From contig JASXTE010000008.1 of the NCBI GenBank assembly GCA_030280995.1, positions 1,289,501-1,353,500 on the forward strand: a stretch of DNA of 64,000 nt. Direction: 5' to 3'. This document shows, in pieces, positions 22,890-35,419 of the stretch (position 1 is its first letter; every line of letters starts with the position of its first letter). The stretch is from Hemileia vastatrix. Taxonomy: Eukaryota; Basidiomycota; Pucciniomycetes; Pucciniales; Zaghouaniaceae. The position numbers and the translations under genes are program-made. The notes under the pieces are model-generated. The model saw only the letters and a program-made list of their open reading frames with translations, had not been told where the DNA came from and searched no databases.

Positions 22890-23385
22890 TTCAGTTAACA
22901 TTTGTCCTGATTAATTGTTCCAGTTGACAAATTGTCCTGACAATAATATTTTTAATTAATATATAATTAATATTTAATTACTTCAGTTGACTTTGAGTCC
23001 TGGTAATTCAATAAATATTTTAATTAATAAAACTCATATTTAATTATTTCAGTTGAAATTAAGTCCTGGTAATTAAGTGATCAAGCTTAATAAAATTTTA
23101 AAATAAAAAATTTATATTTAATTACTTCAGTTGACATTAAGTCCTGGTAGTTAAGTTATCAGTTTAATAAAATTTTGTTAAATTAATAAAGTTTCATATT
23201 TGATTACTTCAGTTGACAATAAGTCCTGGCAATAAATTAGTTGATTTAAATCCTGAAAATAATTAATTAAAATTGTTAATTAAAATTCTAATTTATTTCT
23301 ACAGTTGATTATATTATAATCCTGGGTTTAAAAATTTTTTTTATTAATAAATTAATTTTATTTAAGTTGATTTTTATCCTGAAAA
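22890..23385 (+). repeat. tandem ~75-bp leader repeats with CAGTTGA..GTCCTGG motif
   Basis: Between the LTR and gag, a motif of the form CAGTTGACATTAAGTCCTGG recurs about every 65-85 bp (near 22893, 22920, 22984, 23051, 23127, 23210, 23303, with weaker copies near 23240 and 23365), separated by AT-rich DNA. The leader of the minus-strand element at 2010-2520 lacks it. Role unknown; possibilities are protein-binding or packaging sites. Confidence 0.75.
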
Positions 23386-23482
23386 ATATTTTTTTATTAT
23401 TTATTTTTTTGTTTTTAAAAAATCAAAAATAAAGACTAATTAATCTTATTTTCTCTTTTCTTCATTTCAGTAATATCTTAAA

Positions 23483-25972
23483 ATGACTGACCAAAGTGGT
23501 TCTGCTGCACGTGAAGAAGAACTAGACTTAATTGATTATGATGAGCCTACTTCTGTAAGTTCTCCTTTAACAAGAAGAATTTCTCAAACTAATAAATCCT
23601 TGCCCCAAACAGGATGTAGAGATGGAAGAAGTAGAAATCCTAGTGGACACAACTCAGGATCAGAAGCCTATGATAAACCCACCAGAAGAGTTTCCAAAAG
23701 GCTTCAGGATAAAGAAGATGCCATTGTCTCAGCAGGTAAAGAATCTGTCAACTCACATAAAGGAGTTAATGACAGAAAGCTTGAGACTAAAGGTAAGGGT
23801 AGATGCTTTGGAAGAAAAGGTGAGAAGAACAGATACCTTTCTCCAAGAGAAGAAGAAACCTCTTCCTCCCAGGGATCAACAACAATTAGCTCCCCAGTCC
23901 CAAGAGAAGGTGGAAGTGTCCAAGTGGCAGTGGGACTGGTTAAACACTCAGTGGGACTACCTGTCTCAAAATCAGTATCAGTTACCTCAGGCAGGTCCAT
24001 CAAGGCTCAACCAGGTCAACCCCACACCTCCCCACCCTTATCAAGGAGGCAAAAGAATAAGAAAGCCCAATATGGTGATACCCAGTAAACCCTGGTACGT
24101 CCCTCTATTGATTCTCAAGTGCCTTTTCTTGTGGCTGATTCTGTTCTTTCAGGTAAATCTGAGAGGGAAGAAGACACCTTGAGACCAGTAGAGGCTGGGA
24201 GCAGTAGACAGATATCTCATGTATCCAATCCATTACTTTTAATTGCTAACTAAATGATAAACCCTTACATGGCTGTAATTGATAAAACTCTTGACCCTGA
24301 GTTCTATGAGAGTCTGGAAAGTTACTCAGTTTCCTTATTGAGAAACACTCCAGATGTAGCAAGAATTAATGATGAGTACTTGAGAGATATTATTGCCAAG
24401 CAAAATCATATAATGAACAATATGCAATTGACTCAGAGATATAATAGTTTGTTAACTGATCAGGGTTATCAAGCATTAAGAAGTGAATCACAGAGAGTCT
24501 CTGATGAATTGTCTCATTACAATGCAACCCATGAAAAGAAAGTTGCTTTATGGCAAAATATAAAAAATGATTTGTCTAAACTAAAAGATACTGTATCTTC
24601 CTGTTGCCAGGAGGTGGAGATAGATAAGATAAATCTGAAAAGATTGAATGACCATTTGTCATCTTTTCAAAATAAAAATCAGTTATCTTTTGCAACTATC
24701 AATGAGAGTTTATCTAGTCTTCCAAGAATGAAAACAAGACTAACAACCATTGAAGAAAAATTGAACTCATTGTTAAATGACCAAAAATATTCTGACATTT
24801 CTGTGAAGGAACATATAGTGCAGGATGCTCAAATAGTAACTGTGGCTAAATCATCTAAAGTAAAAATAGCTCCAGAAATACCTGTTGATAACACTGAGTT
24901 TCCATCAAAGACTGATGACGCACCAGGATCTGCAACAGAAGGATCAAACAATGAGATTTAAGCCCAATTAGAGAAATTACAGCTGCTTCTTACTCAGAAA
25001 CAAGCTAGTACTAAGGAGACTCCTTCAAATCAAAAGAATTGGCCAAAACTTGACCAATATCCTACATTTGATGGTGATTGTTCCTCTGATTGGCAACAAT
25101 TTATTTGCAGAATTGATAACTTAAAAAATTCTTACAAACTCCCAGATGAGGAAATTGTGTCCAAGTTAATTTCTTTGTTCACTAATGTTTCCCTGATGTG
25201 GTATGAATCTGTTCTCCTGGATGGGAATGACTATTCATGGGAGGATTGGAAGAAATTAATTAAAGCAAAATTTGGTGGCTCCAAGTTCAGAATGGCTCAA
25301 CAAAGGCAGTATGAGGAAACTAGATATAGCTCTTCTACTTATGAACCTATTGAGTTTTTAATGAAACTTGTAAAAATCTTAAGGGCAATGGACCCAAATA
25401 TGGAGTTTGATTTATGGAAGGACAGGATCCTCTATAAATTACCAATGTCTCTGAGAGACTTAATAGTGGCTATGACTGAGTTCTCCAAGGAACCCTCTTC
25501 TTTCATTAATACTTGCAATGAGATACTTCTAAACAATAAGTATGATTCCAGAAGATTCATTCCTAGGACCCCTTTGGAGAAACCCTCCACTTACCAACAG
25601 AAACCTCTGGAAAAGGTTGGTAAAACTTCTGCCCCTGTTGCACCAAAGAAGTATGCAACAAACACTTGCTTCAAGTGCAACAAGCCTTGGCAGAAAGGCC
25701 ATGTATGTGACAAGAAGATAAACCTTGTAGAACAAGCAGAGGAGCATGCTGATGACACAGTGGCACTGGATGATACATCAAGTGATTGTGCCAGCAATAT
25801 TTCATATGAATCTCAACAAGAAATTTTGATGCTGGAAGAGGATATTCATTATTTAAATACTATTGATATTGATAATAATGCTTTGTCTACAGTTGAGGAT
25901 GCTGAGATCATTGAGAACATTGAGGATAACTCAATTGTTATTGCCCCCTCTCAAGGCTCCAGTCTTGATTAA
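23483..25972 (+). pseudogene. Ty3 gag (frame A) with stops
   Basis: One frame runs from ATG 23483 to 25972, interrupted only by TAA at 24086, 24251 and 24959. The N-terminus (MTDQSGSAAREEELD) is acidic then Ser/Arg-rich; a coiled coil follows from 24254; the gag core (QKNWPK, LMWYES, LYKLPMSLRD) spans 25020-25560; a CCHC-like CFKCNKPWQKGHVC lies near 25669. A run of five C at about 25945 (four in the sister copy) shifts the frame, so protease continues in another frame. Gag and Pol were evidently one polyprotein, as the sister copy reads from gag into protease in a single frame. Confidence 0.9.
23622..24182 (+). CDS. overlapping alternative-frame ORF inside gag
   Basis: 186 codons in a different frame from gag, fully open. 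A coiled coil (IKKMPLSQQVKNLSTHIKEL region) is followed by KVEVSKWQWDWLNTQW, a Pro-rich stretch and HPYQGGKR..KPW. The same order occurs in 1463-1924. In the other element the frame ends right after IPW; here it runs on 25 residues past KPW. In this stretch frame A is low-complexity, while this frame carries the conserved Trp motif. Function unknown. Confidence 0.55.
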   Translation: MEEVEILVDTTQDQKPMINPPEEFPKGFRIKKMPLSQQVKNLSTHIKELMTESLRLKVRVDALEEKVRRTDTFLQEKKKPLPPRDQQQLAPQSQEKVEVSKWQWDWLNTQWDYLSQNQYQLPQAGPSRLNQVNPTPPHPYQGGKRIRKPNMVIPSKPWYVPLLILKCLFLWLILFFQVNLRGKKTP

Positions 25973-28900
25973 TGGAACCAGAATTGAAGTTGTTCTGGAT
26001 TCTGGAGCTGGAGGAAGTGTAGTTTCTGAAAGAGCACTTGCTTCAGTGGATCAAGACTACAAATCAAAAATGATGCCTATCATTTCTGAAAATTGGAGAG
26101 GTTATGGCTCTGTTTTGTCCCCCATTGGTAAATACAAAGCCACAGTGTTTTTTAAATATAACTATGGTTTTGTAAGAGCTATTTGTGATTTTGTTGTCAT
26201 GAAAAATGATAACTTGAGCAATTGGTTTATTGTAGGGAATGATATTTTAACCAAGTATGGCATAAAATTGGATCCTTCAAACCAATGTTTCATAATGGGG
26301 ATGAATGGGAAGAGAAAATTTAAGATTTCCTCCCCTAAAAAATTATTAAAACCAGAATTGAACACATGTAATTCTGTGGTTCAATATAAAGAAAGATCTA
26401 CAAAAGAAATGCATGCCCTTATGTCTGAAATTGAAAATGCTTCTTTTGGAGAACAACTTTCTGGTGAGGATAAAGATTCCATCATTAAATTGATAAAGTC
26501 TTTTCCTATGGCTTTTGCTCATGGAACACATGAACTGGGATTAGTTAAAGAGGAAATGAAACTTTCATTGTCTTGCCCATTAACTGATATACCACCTAGT
26601 TTAAAGAAGAAGCCTTATCCTGCTTCTCCCACATAGAGAAAAGATATTGAAGACAATATCTCTACCCTTTTAAAAATGAATATTATTGAAAAGGTAGTTG
26701 AAACACCTAAATATTGTGTTATCTCACCTGTCCTAATTTCTTATGAGAAAAATAAATCCAGGTTATGTGGTGATTATAGAGCACTAAATACTTATACTGT
26801 TGATGATATCTACCCTTTACCTAGAATTAGCTCTATACATGCTACCTTACAGGGTGTTAAATATATCAGCTGTTTGGATGGTAACAAGGAATATCACCAG
26901 GTACCTGTTGAGAAAAATTCTCAGAACTTTCTGATGATTGCCACTCATATGGGTATTTATAAGTATATTAGGATGCCATTTGGCCCTAAAAATGCCCCTT
27001 CAGTTTTCCAAAAAGTCATGGATAACACATTCCATCAAGAGATAATTGAAGGATGGCTGATGGTTTATATTGATGATATCATTATATTCTCAAGAAAATT
27101 TGAGGACCATCTTAACCACCTGTGTAAAGTATTCCAGAAAATGGATGAAATAAATATGACACTTGCTTTGAAGAAATGTAAATTCGGGTTTCATTCTTTA
27201 AAAGTTCTTGGTCATGTTGTTTCAGGCTTACAGATATGTGTTGACCAGAACAAAGTGGCGGCCATACAACAGGTGAAGGCTCCTACTACAGTGAGAGAGC
27301 TCCAAAGTGTTTTGGGAATGTGTGGATACTATAGACAGTATATTAAAAATTATCAAGTCATAGCTTTACCCCTTACCCAATTAACTAGAAATGATGTTGC
27401 TTTTGTCTGGAATAGTGAAAGACAAAGAGCCTTTGACACTATGAAACACTGTTTGATGTCAGCATAAATTCTTGCTTTACCTGACTTTAACCGACCATTT
27501 GTTTTGTACACTGATTCCAGTTTCATTGGTCTTGGTGCTTCCCTCCATCAAAAACAAGTGATAAATGATAAAGTTTCAGAAGTAGTAATCTGTTATATTT
27601 CAAGAACCTTGAGAAATAGTGAATTGAAATATGGTGCTACTCATTTAGAATGTTTAGCTGTAGTGTGGGCTCTAGAAAAGCTTCATTATTGCCTAGATGA
27701 CCAGAAATTTGAACTTGTCACTGACTGCAGTGCAGTTAAATCCCTTTTAAACTTGAAAACACCCAACAGAAATATGTTCAGATGGCAGTTGGCTGTTCAA
27801 GAATACAGAGGGAGTATGACAATTATTCATAGGGCTGGTATTGTTCACTCAAATGTGGATATGTTGTCTAGGTTACCTTTACCAAATAATGACTCTAATC
27901 CTGCGTATGATCCTGAGGATGAAATTATTCATATACATGGGATATATGTGGTTGATATGGAGGAAGAGCTAGTACAGCTTATTCTGGATTCATATGATAA
28001 GGACACTGACTTGAAAAAGTTATGCACCATATTAAATGATCCAAAGAATGCTTCAATACAAGCATTAATTAAAACCCTTCAACCAAAGTACCAAAAAGCT
28101 TTGGAAAAAGGTAAATTTTCAATTGATGAAGGATATCTATATTATAGAAGAAAGTTGAGTAATGTCATTTTTATTCCTCCTTCTATGAAAGAAACCATCT
28201 TGAAAATTTGTCATGATGACATATTAGCTGGACATTTTGATCTTGAAAAAACAATGATCAGAATTAAGAACACTGCTTGGTGGGTTAATATGTCTGAAGA
28301 CACAAAATTATATGTTGAGTCTTGTGATTCTTGCCAAAAATCAAAAAGATTAACTGGTAAAAGAGCAGTATTAATGCAACATATTGAACCTCCTGATGCA
28401 CCATGGCAGATAATCAACATGGATTTTGTAACAGGATTACCTATTGCTGGTAAAGACAGTTATAACTCTTGTTGGGTTATTGTGGACAGATTCACAAAAA
28501 TGTGTAAATTTATCCCTACCCACAAGGATGTTTCCACTAAAGAATTAGCTTTCTTATGGTGGTCTCATATGTTTAATACTGCTGGTTTTCCTAAAGCCAT
28601 AATCTCTGACAGAGACCCTAAATTTACTTCTGAATTTTGGATGTCTCTGATGGATGTTTGTGGTTGTGATCTGAAACATTCTACTGCCCATCACCCTCAG
28701 ACTGATTGTTTAGCTGAGAGAATGATTCAGACTTTAGAGGACATGATAAGAAGATATTGTGCCTTTGGCCATGAGTATAAAGATAATGACAGATTCACTC
28801 ATGATTGGGGTACCTTACTTCCGGGGTTAGAATTTGCTTATAATAGCACTGTTTATTCTGTTACTCAAAGAAAGAATTTTGAGCTCTGGCATGGATATGT

Positions 28901-29500
28901 TCCAAACACTCCTGCCCAAATTCTCAATAACAAAATACCTAAATTGGATATACATCCTGGTGTGAAGTCTTTTCTTCAAATGCAACAGCTTTGCAGAAAT
29001 CATGCTCAACAATGTATTAAAAAATCATTTGAATATGAGAAGAAGAGATGGGACAAATCACATAAAGAATACAATTTTAAAAAGGGTGATGAAGTGTTGA
29101 TTTCTACAGTCCACTTCAACTTACAAGGTAATAACAAATTGAAAGATCCATTTGTTGGTCCATTTGTTGTCAGAAGATTGATTGGAGATAATGCAGTTGA
29201 GGTTATTCTGTATTCTCCATATGACAGAAAACATCCTGTTTTTCCAATATCTCTTTTGAAACCTTACACATCCAATAGTGATTTATTTCCAAAAAGGAGG
29301 GGAAGACCAAAGAAAACCCCAAATGAAATCACTGAAACAGCAGAAATTGAAAAAATTCTAAATGACAGAATAGTCACTGCTGAAAAAGGTACAGAATACT
29401 TATTGAGATTCAAGAATAAATCATCTGAATATGATTCTTGAATACCTGGGAAGGAGATATCTAATCTTCCTACTCTACTAAAAAAGTATAAAAAGAAAAA
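25950..29500 (+). pseudogene. Ty3 pol: protease, RT, RNase H, integrase, chromodomain
   Basis: Protease: VVLDSGAGGSVVSE near 25990. RT: CGDYRALN near 26767 and YIDDIIIF near 27069. RNase H: YTDSSF near 27508. Integrase: His/Cys zinc-binding region ending CDSCQKSK near 28324; core Asp in MDFVTGLP (28421), Asp in SDRDPKF (28606), Glu in AERMIQTLE (28712). Chromodomain-like end: IEKILNDRIVTAEKGTEYLL (29347), then DS-stop-IPGKEISNLPTLL; the sister copy reads DSWIPGKEI, so this TGA replaces Trp. Other breaks: a frameshift near 25945, TAG at 26634 and TAA at 27465. Catalytic residues are otherwise intact. Confidence 0.93.
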
Positions 29501-29540
29501 ATCATAGCATTTTTTTTATTGTTTTTTTAGAGTGAGGGAG

Positions 29541-30342
29541 TGTCAGCCAGGCTACTAGACTTAACTGGTAAAATAATTAATTATTTTACTGAATTGAAGC
29601 CACAACTTTCTTTTTAATAATAATTATTTATTTATTTATTTACTTAAGTAGTACTTACAATTAACTAAGTTAAGTACAATAAGTAGTATAAATAAATAAT
29701 ATAAATAAAATGTCCCTTACAATTTTCACTCCCTAACACCGTGCTCAAAAGTATATGTCAAAGGGAATAAAATTAATAATAAATTTATAATATAAAAACT
29801 TTAAAACAACTATATTACCTCAGTGAGAGATCTGTAATCGTGTGAAAGTAATATAATTGATTATTTAATGTGGAATAATTGTGACAGTCCAAGGAATTCA
29901 AACTTTGTTGCTAATAAATTTGATGCCCTTGTTGAGGTACTAATTTATTACTTTCTTATGTCATTTATGTACTCCTTTTTCTTGTCATTCTTTTCTCTCA
30001 CACTCACAGTAGATGGTGTAAATTCCTTATATTTTATTCTCTCATATTTTTCCTATAAAAGGCCTATGATTTTGTGCCTTTGAATCCATTCGTTTATCAC
30101 TTAATTTTATTACTACGTATTACAACACAAACTTATATTTTATACTTTATCACATTAGTATTTACAATATCATAATTCTAATCAATAGACTATAATAATA
30201 TTAAAATTCTATCTCTTTTATTTGAGTAAAATTCACTTAGATTAAGAAATACGTACCAGTCTTTGAGAGTCCATTTAAAACCTTTAAAATCCTTGAAAAA
30301 AACTCTGTACCAAATCTTCTAGACCAAAAGCGTACCTTGACA
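29541..30342 (+). repeat. 3' LTR of the full-length Ty3
   Basis: 802 bp, TGTCAGCC...TTGACA, TATA box near 30053, preceded by the polypurine tract AGAGTGAGGGAG. Followed by the target duplication ATTGA. Confidence 0.93.
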
Positions 30343-30347
30343 ATTGA

Positions 30348-30542
30348 GCACAGTGTTAGGGAGTAAAATTGTAAGGAACATTTTATTTACACTAATTAAT
30401 TATACTACTTATTGTACTTAACTAGTTAATTGTAAGTAATACTTAAGTAGATAATTAATTATTAGTAAGAAGAAGGGGTGTGGCTTCAACTCAGTAAAAT
30501 AATTAATTATTTTACCAGTTAAGTCTAGTAGCCTGGCTGACA
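30348..30542 (-). repeat. 3' LTR of the minus-strand Ty3, inner part
   Basis: Reverse complement of the first ~195 bp of the family LTR, ending in GGCTGACA on plus; the minus-strand polypurine tract is at 30543-30554 (CTCCCTCACTCT on plus). Continues the split LTR at 21057-21635. Confidence 0.88.
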
Positions 30543-30570
30543 CTCCCTCACTCTAAAAAAACAATAAAAA

Positions 30571-33500
30571 AAATGCTATGATTTTTTCTTTTTATACTTT
30601 TTTAGTAGAGTAGGAAGATTAGATATCTCCTTCCCAGGTATCCAAGAATCATATTCAGATGATTTATTCTTGAATCTCAATAAGTATTCTGTACCTTTTT
30701 CAGCAGTGACTATTCTGTCATTTAGAATTTTTTCAATTTCTGCTGTTTCAGTGATTTCATTTGGGGTTTTCTTTGGTCTTCCCCTCCTTTTTGGAAATAA
30801 ATCACTATTGGATGTTTAAGGTTTCAGAAGAGATATTGGAAAAACAGGATGTTTTCTGTCATATGGAGAATACAAAATACCCTCAACTGCATTATCTCCA
30901 ATCAATCTTCTGACAACAAATGGACCAACAAATGGATCTTTCAATTTGTTATTACCTTGTAAGTTGAAGTGGACTGTAGAAATCAACACTTCATCACCCT
31001 TTTTAAAATTGTATTCTTTATGTGATTTGTCCCATCTCTTCTTGTAATATTCAAATGATTTTTCAATACATTGTTGAGAATGATTCCTGCATAGTTGTTG
31101 CATTTGAAGAAAAGACTTTACACCAGGATGTATATCCAATTTAGGTATTTTGTTATTGAGAATTTGGGCAGGAGTATTTGGAACATATCCAAGCCAGAGC
31201 TCAAAAGGCTTTCTTTGAGTAACATAATGAACAGTGCTATTATAAGCAAATTCCAACCCAGGAAGTAAGGTAACCCAATCATGAGTGAATCTGTCATTAT
31301 CTTTATACTCAAGGCCAAAGGCACAATACCTTCTAATCATGTCCTCTAAAGTCTGAATCATTCTTTCAGCTAAACCATCAGTCTGAGGGTGATGGGCAGT
31401 AGAAAGTTTCAGATCACAACCACAAACATCCATCAGAGACATCCAAAATTCAGAAGTAAATTTAGGGTCTCTGTCAGAGATTATGGCTTTAGGAAAACCA
31501 GCAGTATTAAACATATGAGGAAACCATAAGAAAGCTAATTCTTTAGTGGAAACATCCTTGTGGGTAGGGATAAATTTACACATTTTAGTGAATCTGTCCA
31601 CAATAACCCAACAAGAGTTATAACTGTCTTTTCCAGCAATAGGTAATCCTGTTACAAAATCCATGTTTATTATCTGCCATGGTGCATCAGGAGGTTCAAT
31701 ATGTTGCATTAATTCTGCTCTTTTACCAGCTAATCTTTTTGATTTTTGGCAAGAATCACAAGACTCAACATATAATTTTGTGTCTTCAGACATATTAACC
31801 CACCAAGCAGTGTTTTTAATTCTGATCATTGTTTTTTCAAGATCAAAATGTCCAGCTAATATGTCAACATGACAAATTTTCAAGATGATTTCTTTCATAG
31901 AAGGAGGAATAACAATGACATTACTCAACTTTCTTCTATAATATAGATATCCTTCATCAATTGAAAATTTACCTTTCTCCAAAGCCTTTTGGTACTTTGG
32001 TGGGAGGGTTTTAATTAATGCTTGTATTGAAGAATTCTTGGGATCATTTAATATGGTGCATAACTTTTTTAAGTCAGTGTCCTTATCATATGAATCCAGA
32101 ATAAGCTGTAATAGCTCTTCCTCCATATCAACCACATATATCCCATGTATATGAATAATTTCATCCTCAGGATCATAAGCAGGATTAGAGTCATTATTTG
32201 GTAAAGGTAACCTTGATAATATATCTACATTTGAGTGGACAATACCAGCCCTAGGAATTATTGTCATTCTCCCTCTGTATTCATGAACAGCTAAATGCCA
32301 TCTGAACACATGTCTGTTAGGTTTTTTCAAGTTTAAAAGGGATTTAACTGCACTGCAGTCATTAAAAAGTTCAAATTTCTGGTCATCTAGGTAATAATGT
32401 AGCTTTTCTAGAGCCCACACTAAGGCTAAACATTCAAGCTGAATGGCACCATATTTAAATTCACTATTTTTCAAAGTTCTTGAAATATAACAAATTACTA
32501 ATTCTGATATTTATCATTCATCACCTGTTTTTGATGGAGGGAAGCACCAAGACCAATAAAACTGGCATCAGTGTACAAAACAAATGGTTGATTAAAGTCA
32601 GGTAAAGCCAGAACTGGTGCTGACATCAAACAGTGTTTCATAGTGTCAAAGGCTCTCTGCCTTTCACTATTCCAGAGAAAAGCAACATCCTTTCTAGTCA
32701 GTTGGGTAAGGGGTAAAGCTATGACTTGGTAATTTTTAATATACTGTCTATAGTATCCACACATTCCCAAAAAACTCTGGAGCTCTCTAACTGTGGTATG
32801 ATCCTTCACCTGATGTATAGCTGCCACTTTATTTTGGTCAACACATATCTGTAACCCTGAAACAACATGACCCAGCACTTTTAAGAAATGAAAACCAAAT
32901 TTACATTTCTTTAAAGAAAGTGTCATATTTATTTCATCCATTTTGTGGAACAATTTACACAGGTGGTTGAGATTGTCCTCAAATGTTTTTGAGAATATAA
33001 TGATATCATCAATATAAACCATCAGCCATCCTTCAATCATCTCCTGATGGAATGTGTTATCCATAACTTTTTGAAAAACTGAAGGGGCATTTTTAGGGCC
33101 AAATGGCATCCTAATATACTTATAAATACCCATATGAGTAGCAATCATCAGAAAATTCTGTGAATTCCTCTCAGCAGGTACCTGGTGATATCCCATGTTA
33201 CCATCCAAGCAGCTTATATATTTAGCACCTTGTAATGTAGCATGTATAGAGCTAATTCTAGGTAAAGGGTAGATATCATCAACAGTATAAGTATTAAATG
33301 CTCTATAATCAACACATAACCTGGATTTATCCTTCTCATAAGAAATTAGGACAGGTGAGATAACACAATATTTAGGTGTTTCAACTACCTTTTCAATAAT
33401 ATTCATTTTAAAAGGGTAGAGACATTATCCTCAATATCTTTTCTCTTTGTGGGAGAAGCAGGGTAAGGCTTCTTCTTCAAACTAGGTGGTATGTCAGTTA

Positions 33501-35419
33501 ATGGACAAGATAATGAAAGTTTCATTTTTTCCTTAACTAATCCTAGTTAATGTGACCCATGAGCAAAGGCCATAGGAAAAGATTTAATCAATTTAATGAT
33601 GGACTCTTTATCCTCACCAGAAAGTTGTTCTCCAAAAAAAGCATTGTCAATTTCAGACATATGAGCATGCATTTCCTTTGTAGACCTTCCTTTATATTGA
33701 ATAACAGAATTACATGTGTTCAATTCTGGTTTTAGCAATATTTTGGGGGAGGAAATCTTAAATTTTCTCTTCCCATTTATCCCCATTGTGAAGCATTGAT
33801 TTGAAGGATCTAATTTTATGCCATATTTGGTTAAAATGTCATTTTCTATGATAAACCAACTGCTTAAATTATCCTTTTTCATGACAACAAAATCACAAAT
33901 AGCTCTTACAAAATCATGGTTCTATTTTAAAAACCCTGTGGCTTTGTATTTACCAATGGGGGACAAAACAGAGCCATAACCTCTCCAATTTTCAGAAATG
34001 ATAGGCATCAGTTTTGATTTATAGTCTTGATCCACTGAAGCAAGTGCTTTTTCAGATACTACACTTCCTCCAGCTCCAGAATCCAGAACAACTTCAATGC
34101 TGGTTTCATTGATCAAGACTGGTGATTTGAGAGGGGTAATAACAATTGAGCTATCCTCAATGTTCCTTATGATCTCAGCATCCTCAACTGTAGATAAATC
34201 ATTATTATCAATATTAATAGTATTTAAATAATGAATATCTTCTTCAAGCATCAAGATTTCTTGTTGAGATTCATATGAAATAATGCTGGAACAATCACTT
34301 GAAGTATCATCCCTTTCTATTGTGTCATCAGCCTGCTCCTCAGTCTGTTCAACAAGATTTATCTTCTTGTCAAAAACATGGCCTTTCTGCCATGGCTTGT
34401 TGCACTTGAAGCAAGTGTTTGTCGCATACTTTTTTGGTGCAACAGGGGCAGAAGGTTTACCAACCTTTTCCAGAGGTTTCTGTTCGTAAGTGGAAGATTT
34501 CTCCAAAGGGGTCCTAGGAATGAATCTTCTGGAATCATAATTGTTGTTTAGAAGGATCTCATTGCAAGTATTAATGAAAGAAGAAGGTTCTCTGGAGAAC
34601 TCATTCATAGCCACTATCAACTCTCTCAAAGACATTGGCAATTTATAAAGGATCCTGTCCTTCCATAACTCAAACTCCATATTTGGGTCCATTGCCCTCA
34701 AAATTTTTACAAGTTTCATTAAGAACTCAATAGGTTTATCAGTAGAAGAGCTGTATCTAGTTTCCTCATACTGCCTTTGTTGAGCCATCCTGAACTTGGA
34801 GTTACCAAATTGTGCTTTAATCAATTTTTTCCAATCTTCCCATGAGTAGTCATTCCTATCCAGGAGAAAAGATTCATACCACATTAGGGTAACATTGGTA
34901 AACGAAGAAATTAAATTAGTCACAATTTCCTCTTCTGGGAGTTTGTAAGAATTTTTTAAGTTATCAATTCTGCAAATGAATTGCTGCCAATCAGAAGAAG
35001 AATCACCATCAAATGTTGGGTACTGGTCAAGTTTTGGCCAATTCTTTTGATTTGAAGGAGCCTCCTTAGTATTAGCTTGTTTCTGAGTAAGAAGCAGCTG
35101 TAACTTCGCCAATTTTTCAGTAATCTTATTGTTTAATACTTCTGTTGAAGATCCTGGTGCATCATCAATTTTTGATGGAAACTCAGTGGTATCAACAGGC
35201 ATTTCTGAATCTAATTTTACTTTAGATGAAATAGAAACAGGTAAACTAGGAGCATCCTGTACCATATGTTCCTTCAAAGATATTTCAGAAAATTTTTGAT
35301 CATTAAAAAATGAATTCAATTTTTCTTCAATGGTTGTTAGTCTGGTTTTCACTCTTGGAAGACTAGAAAAACTCTCATTGATTGTTGCAAAAGGCAACTG
35401 GGATTTATTTTGAAAAGAT
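30571..35419 (-). pseudogene. minus-strand Ty3 gag-pol, 5' truncated
   Basis: Close relative of 24660-29500 in opposite orientation. From 35397 gag and protease share one frame down to 33922 (CFKCNKPWQKGHVF, whose last Cys has become Phe, and VVLDSGAGGSVVSE). Breaks: stop at 33922, stop at 33547, a 1-nt deletion near 32500 after the RNase H start, and TAA after SLLKP (30816). RT (LCVDYRAFN, YIDDIIIF), RNase H, integrase (MDFVTGLP, SDRDPKF, AERMIQ) and the chromodomain with DSWIPGKEI are all readable. The N-terminal gag is lost at 35419, where sequence of another LTR family begins. The damage is at different sites from the plus-strand copy. Confidence 0.93.

Larger units (their letters stand above)
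21636..30342 (+). mobile_element. full-length Ty3/gypsy chromovirus, TSD ATTGA
   Basis: Complete 8.7-kb element: 5' LTR 21636-22432, leader with repeats, gag, protease, RT, RNase H, integrase and chromodomain, polypurine tract (AGAGTGAGGGAG, 29529-29540) and 3' LTR 29541-30342. Flanked by ATTGA at 21631-21635 and 30343-30347. It inserted into the 3' LTR of a close minus-strand relative. Coding region broken (see parts), so not autonomous now. Confidence 0.95.

Noticed and set aside
22890..23385. CRISPR-like spaced repeats
   Set aside because: Eukaryotic retrotransposon leader; spacers are AT-rich and related, repeats are degenerate, no cas genes.
24094..24153. Possible 59-nt intron GTACGT..TTTCAG after KPW in the plus Ty3
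   Set aside because: Splicing leads to immediate stops in either frame; overlapping ORFs explain the data without it.
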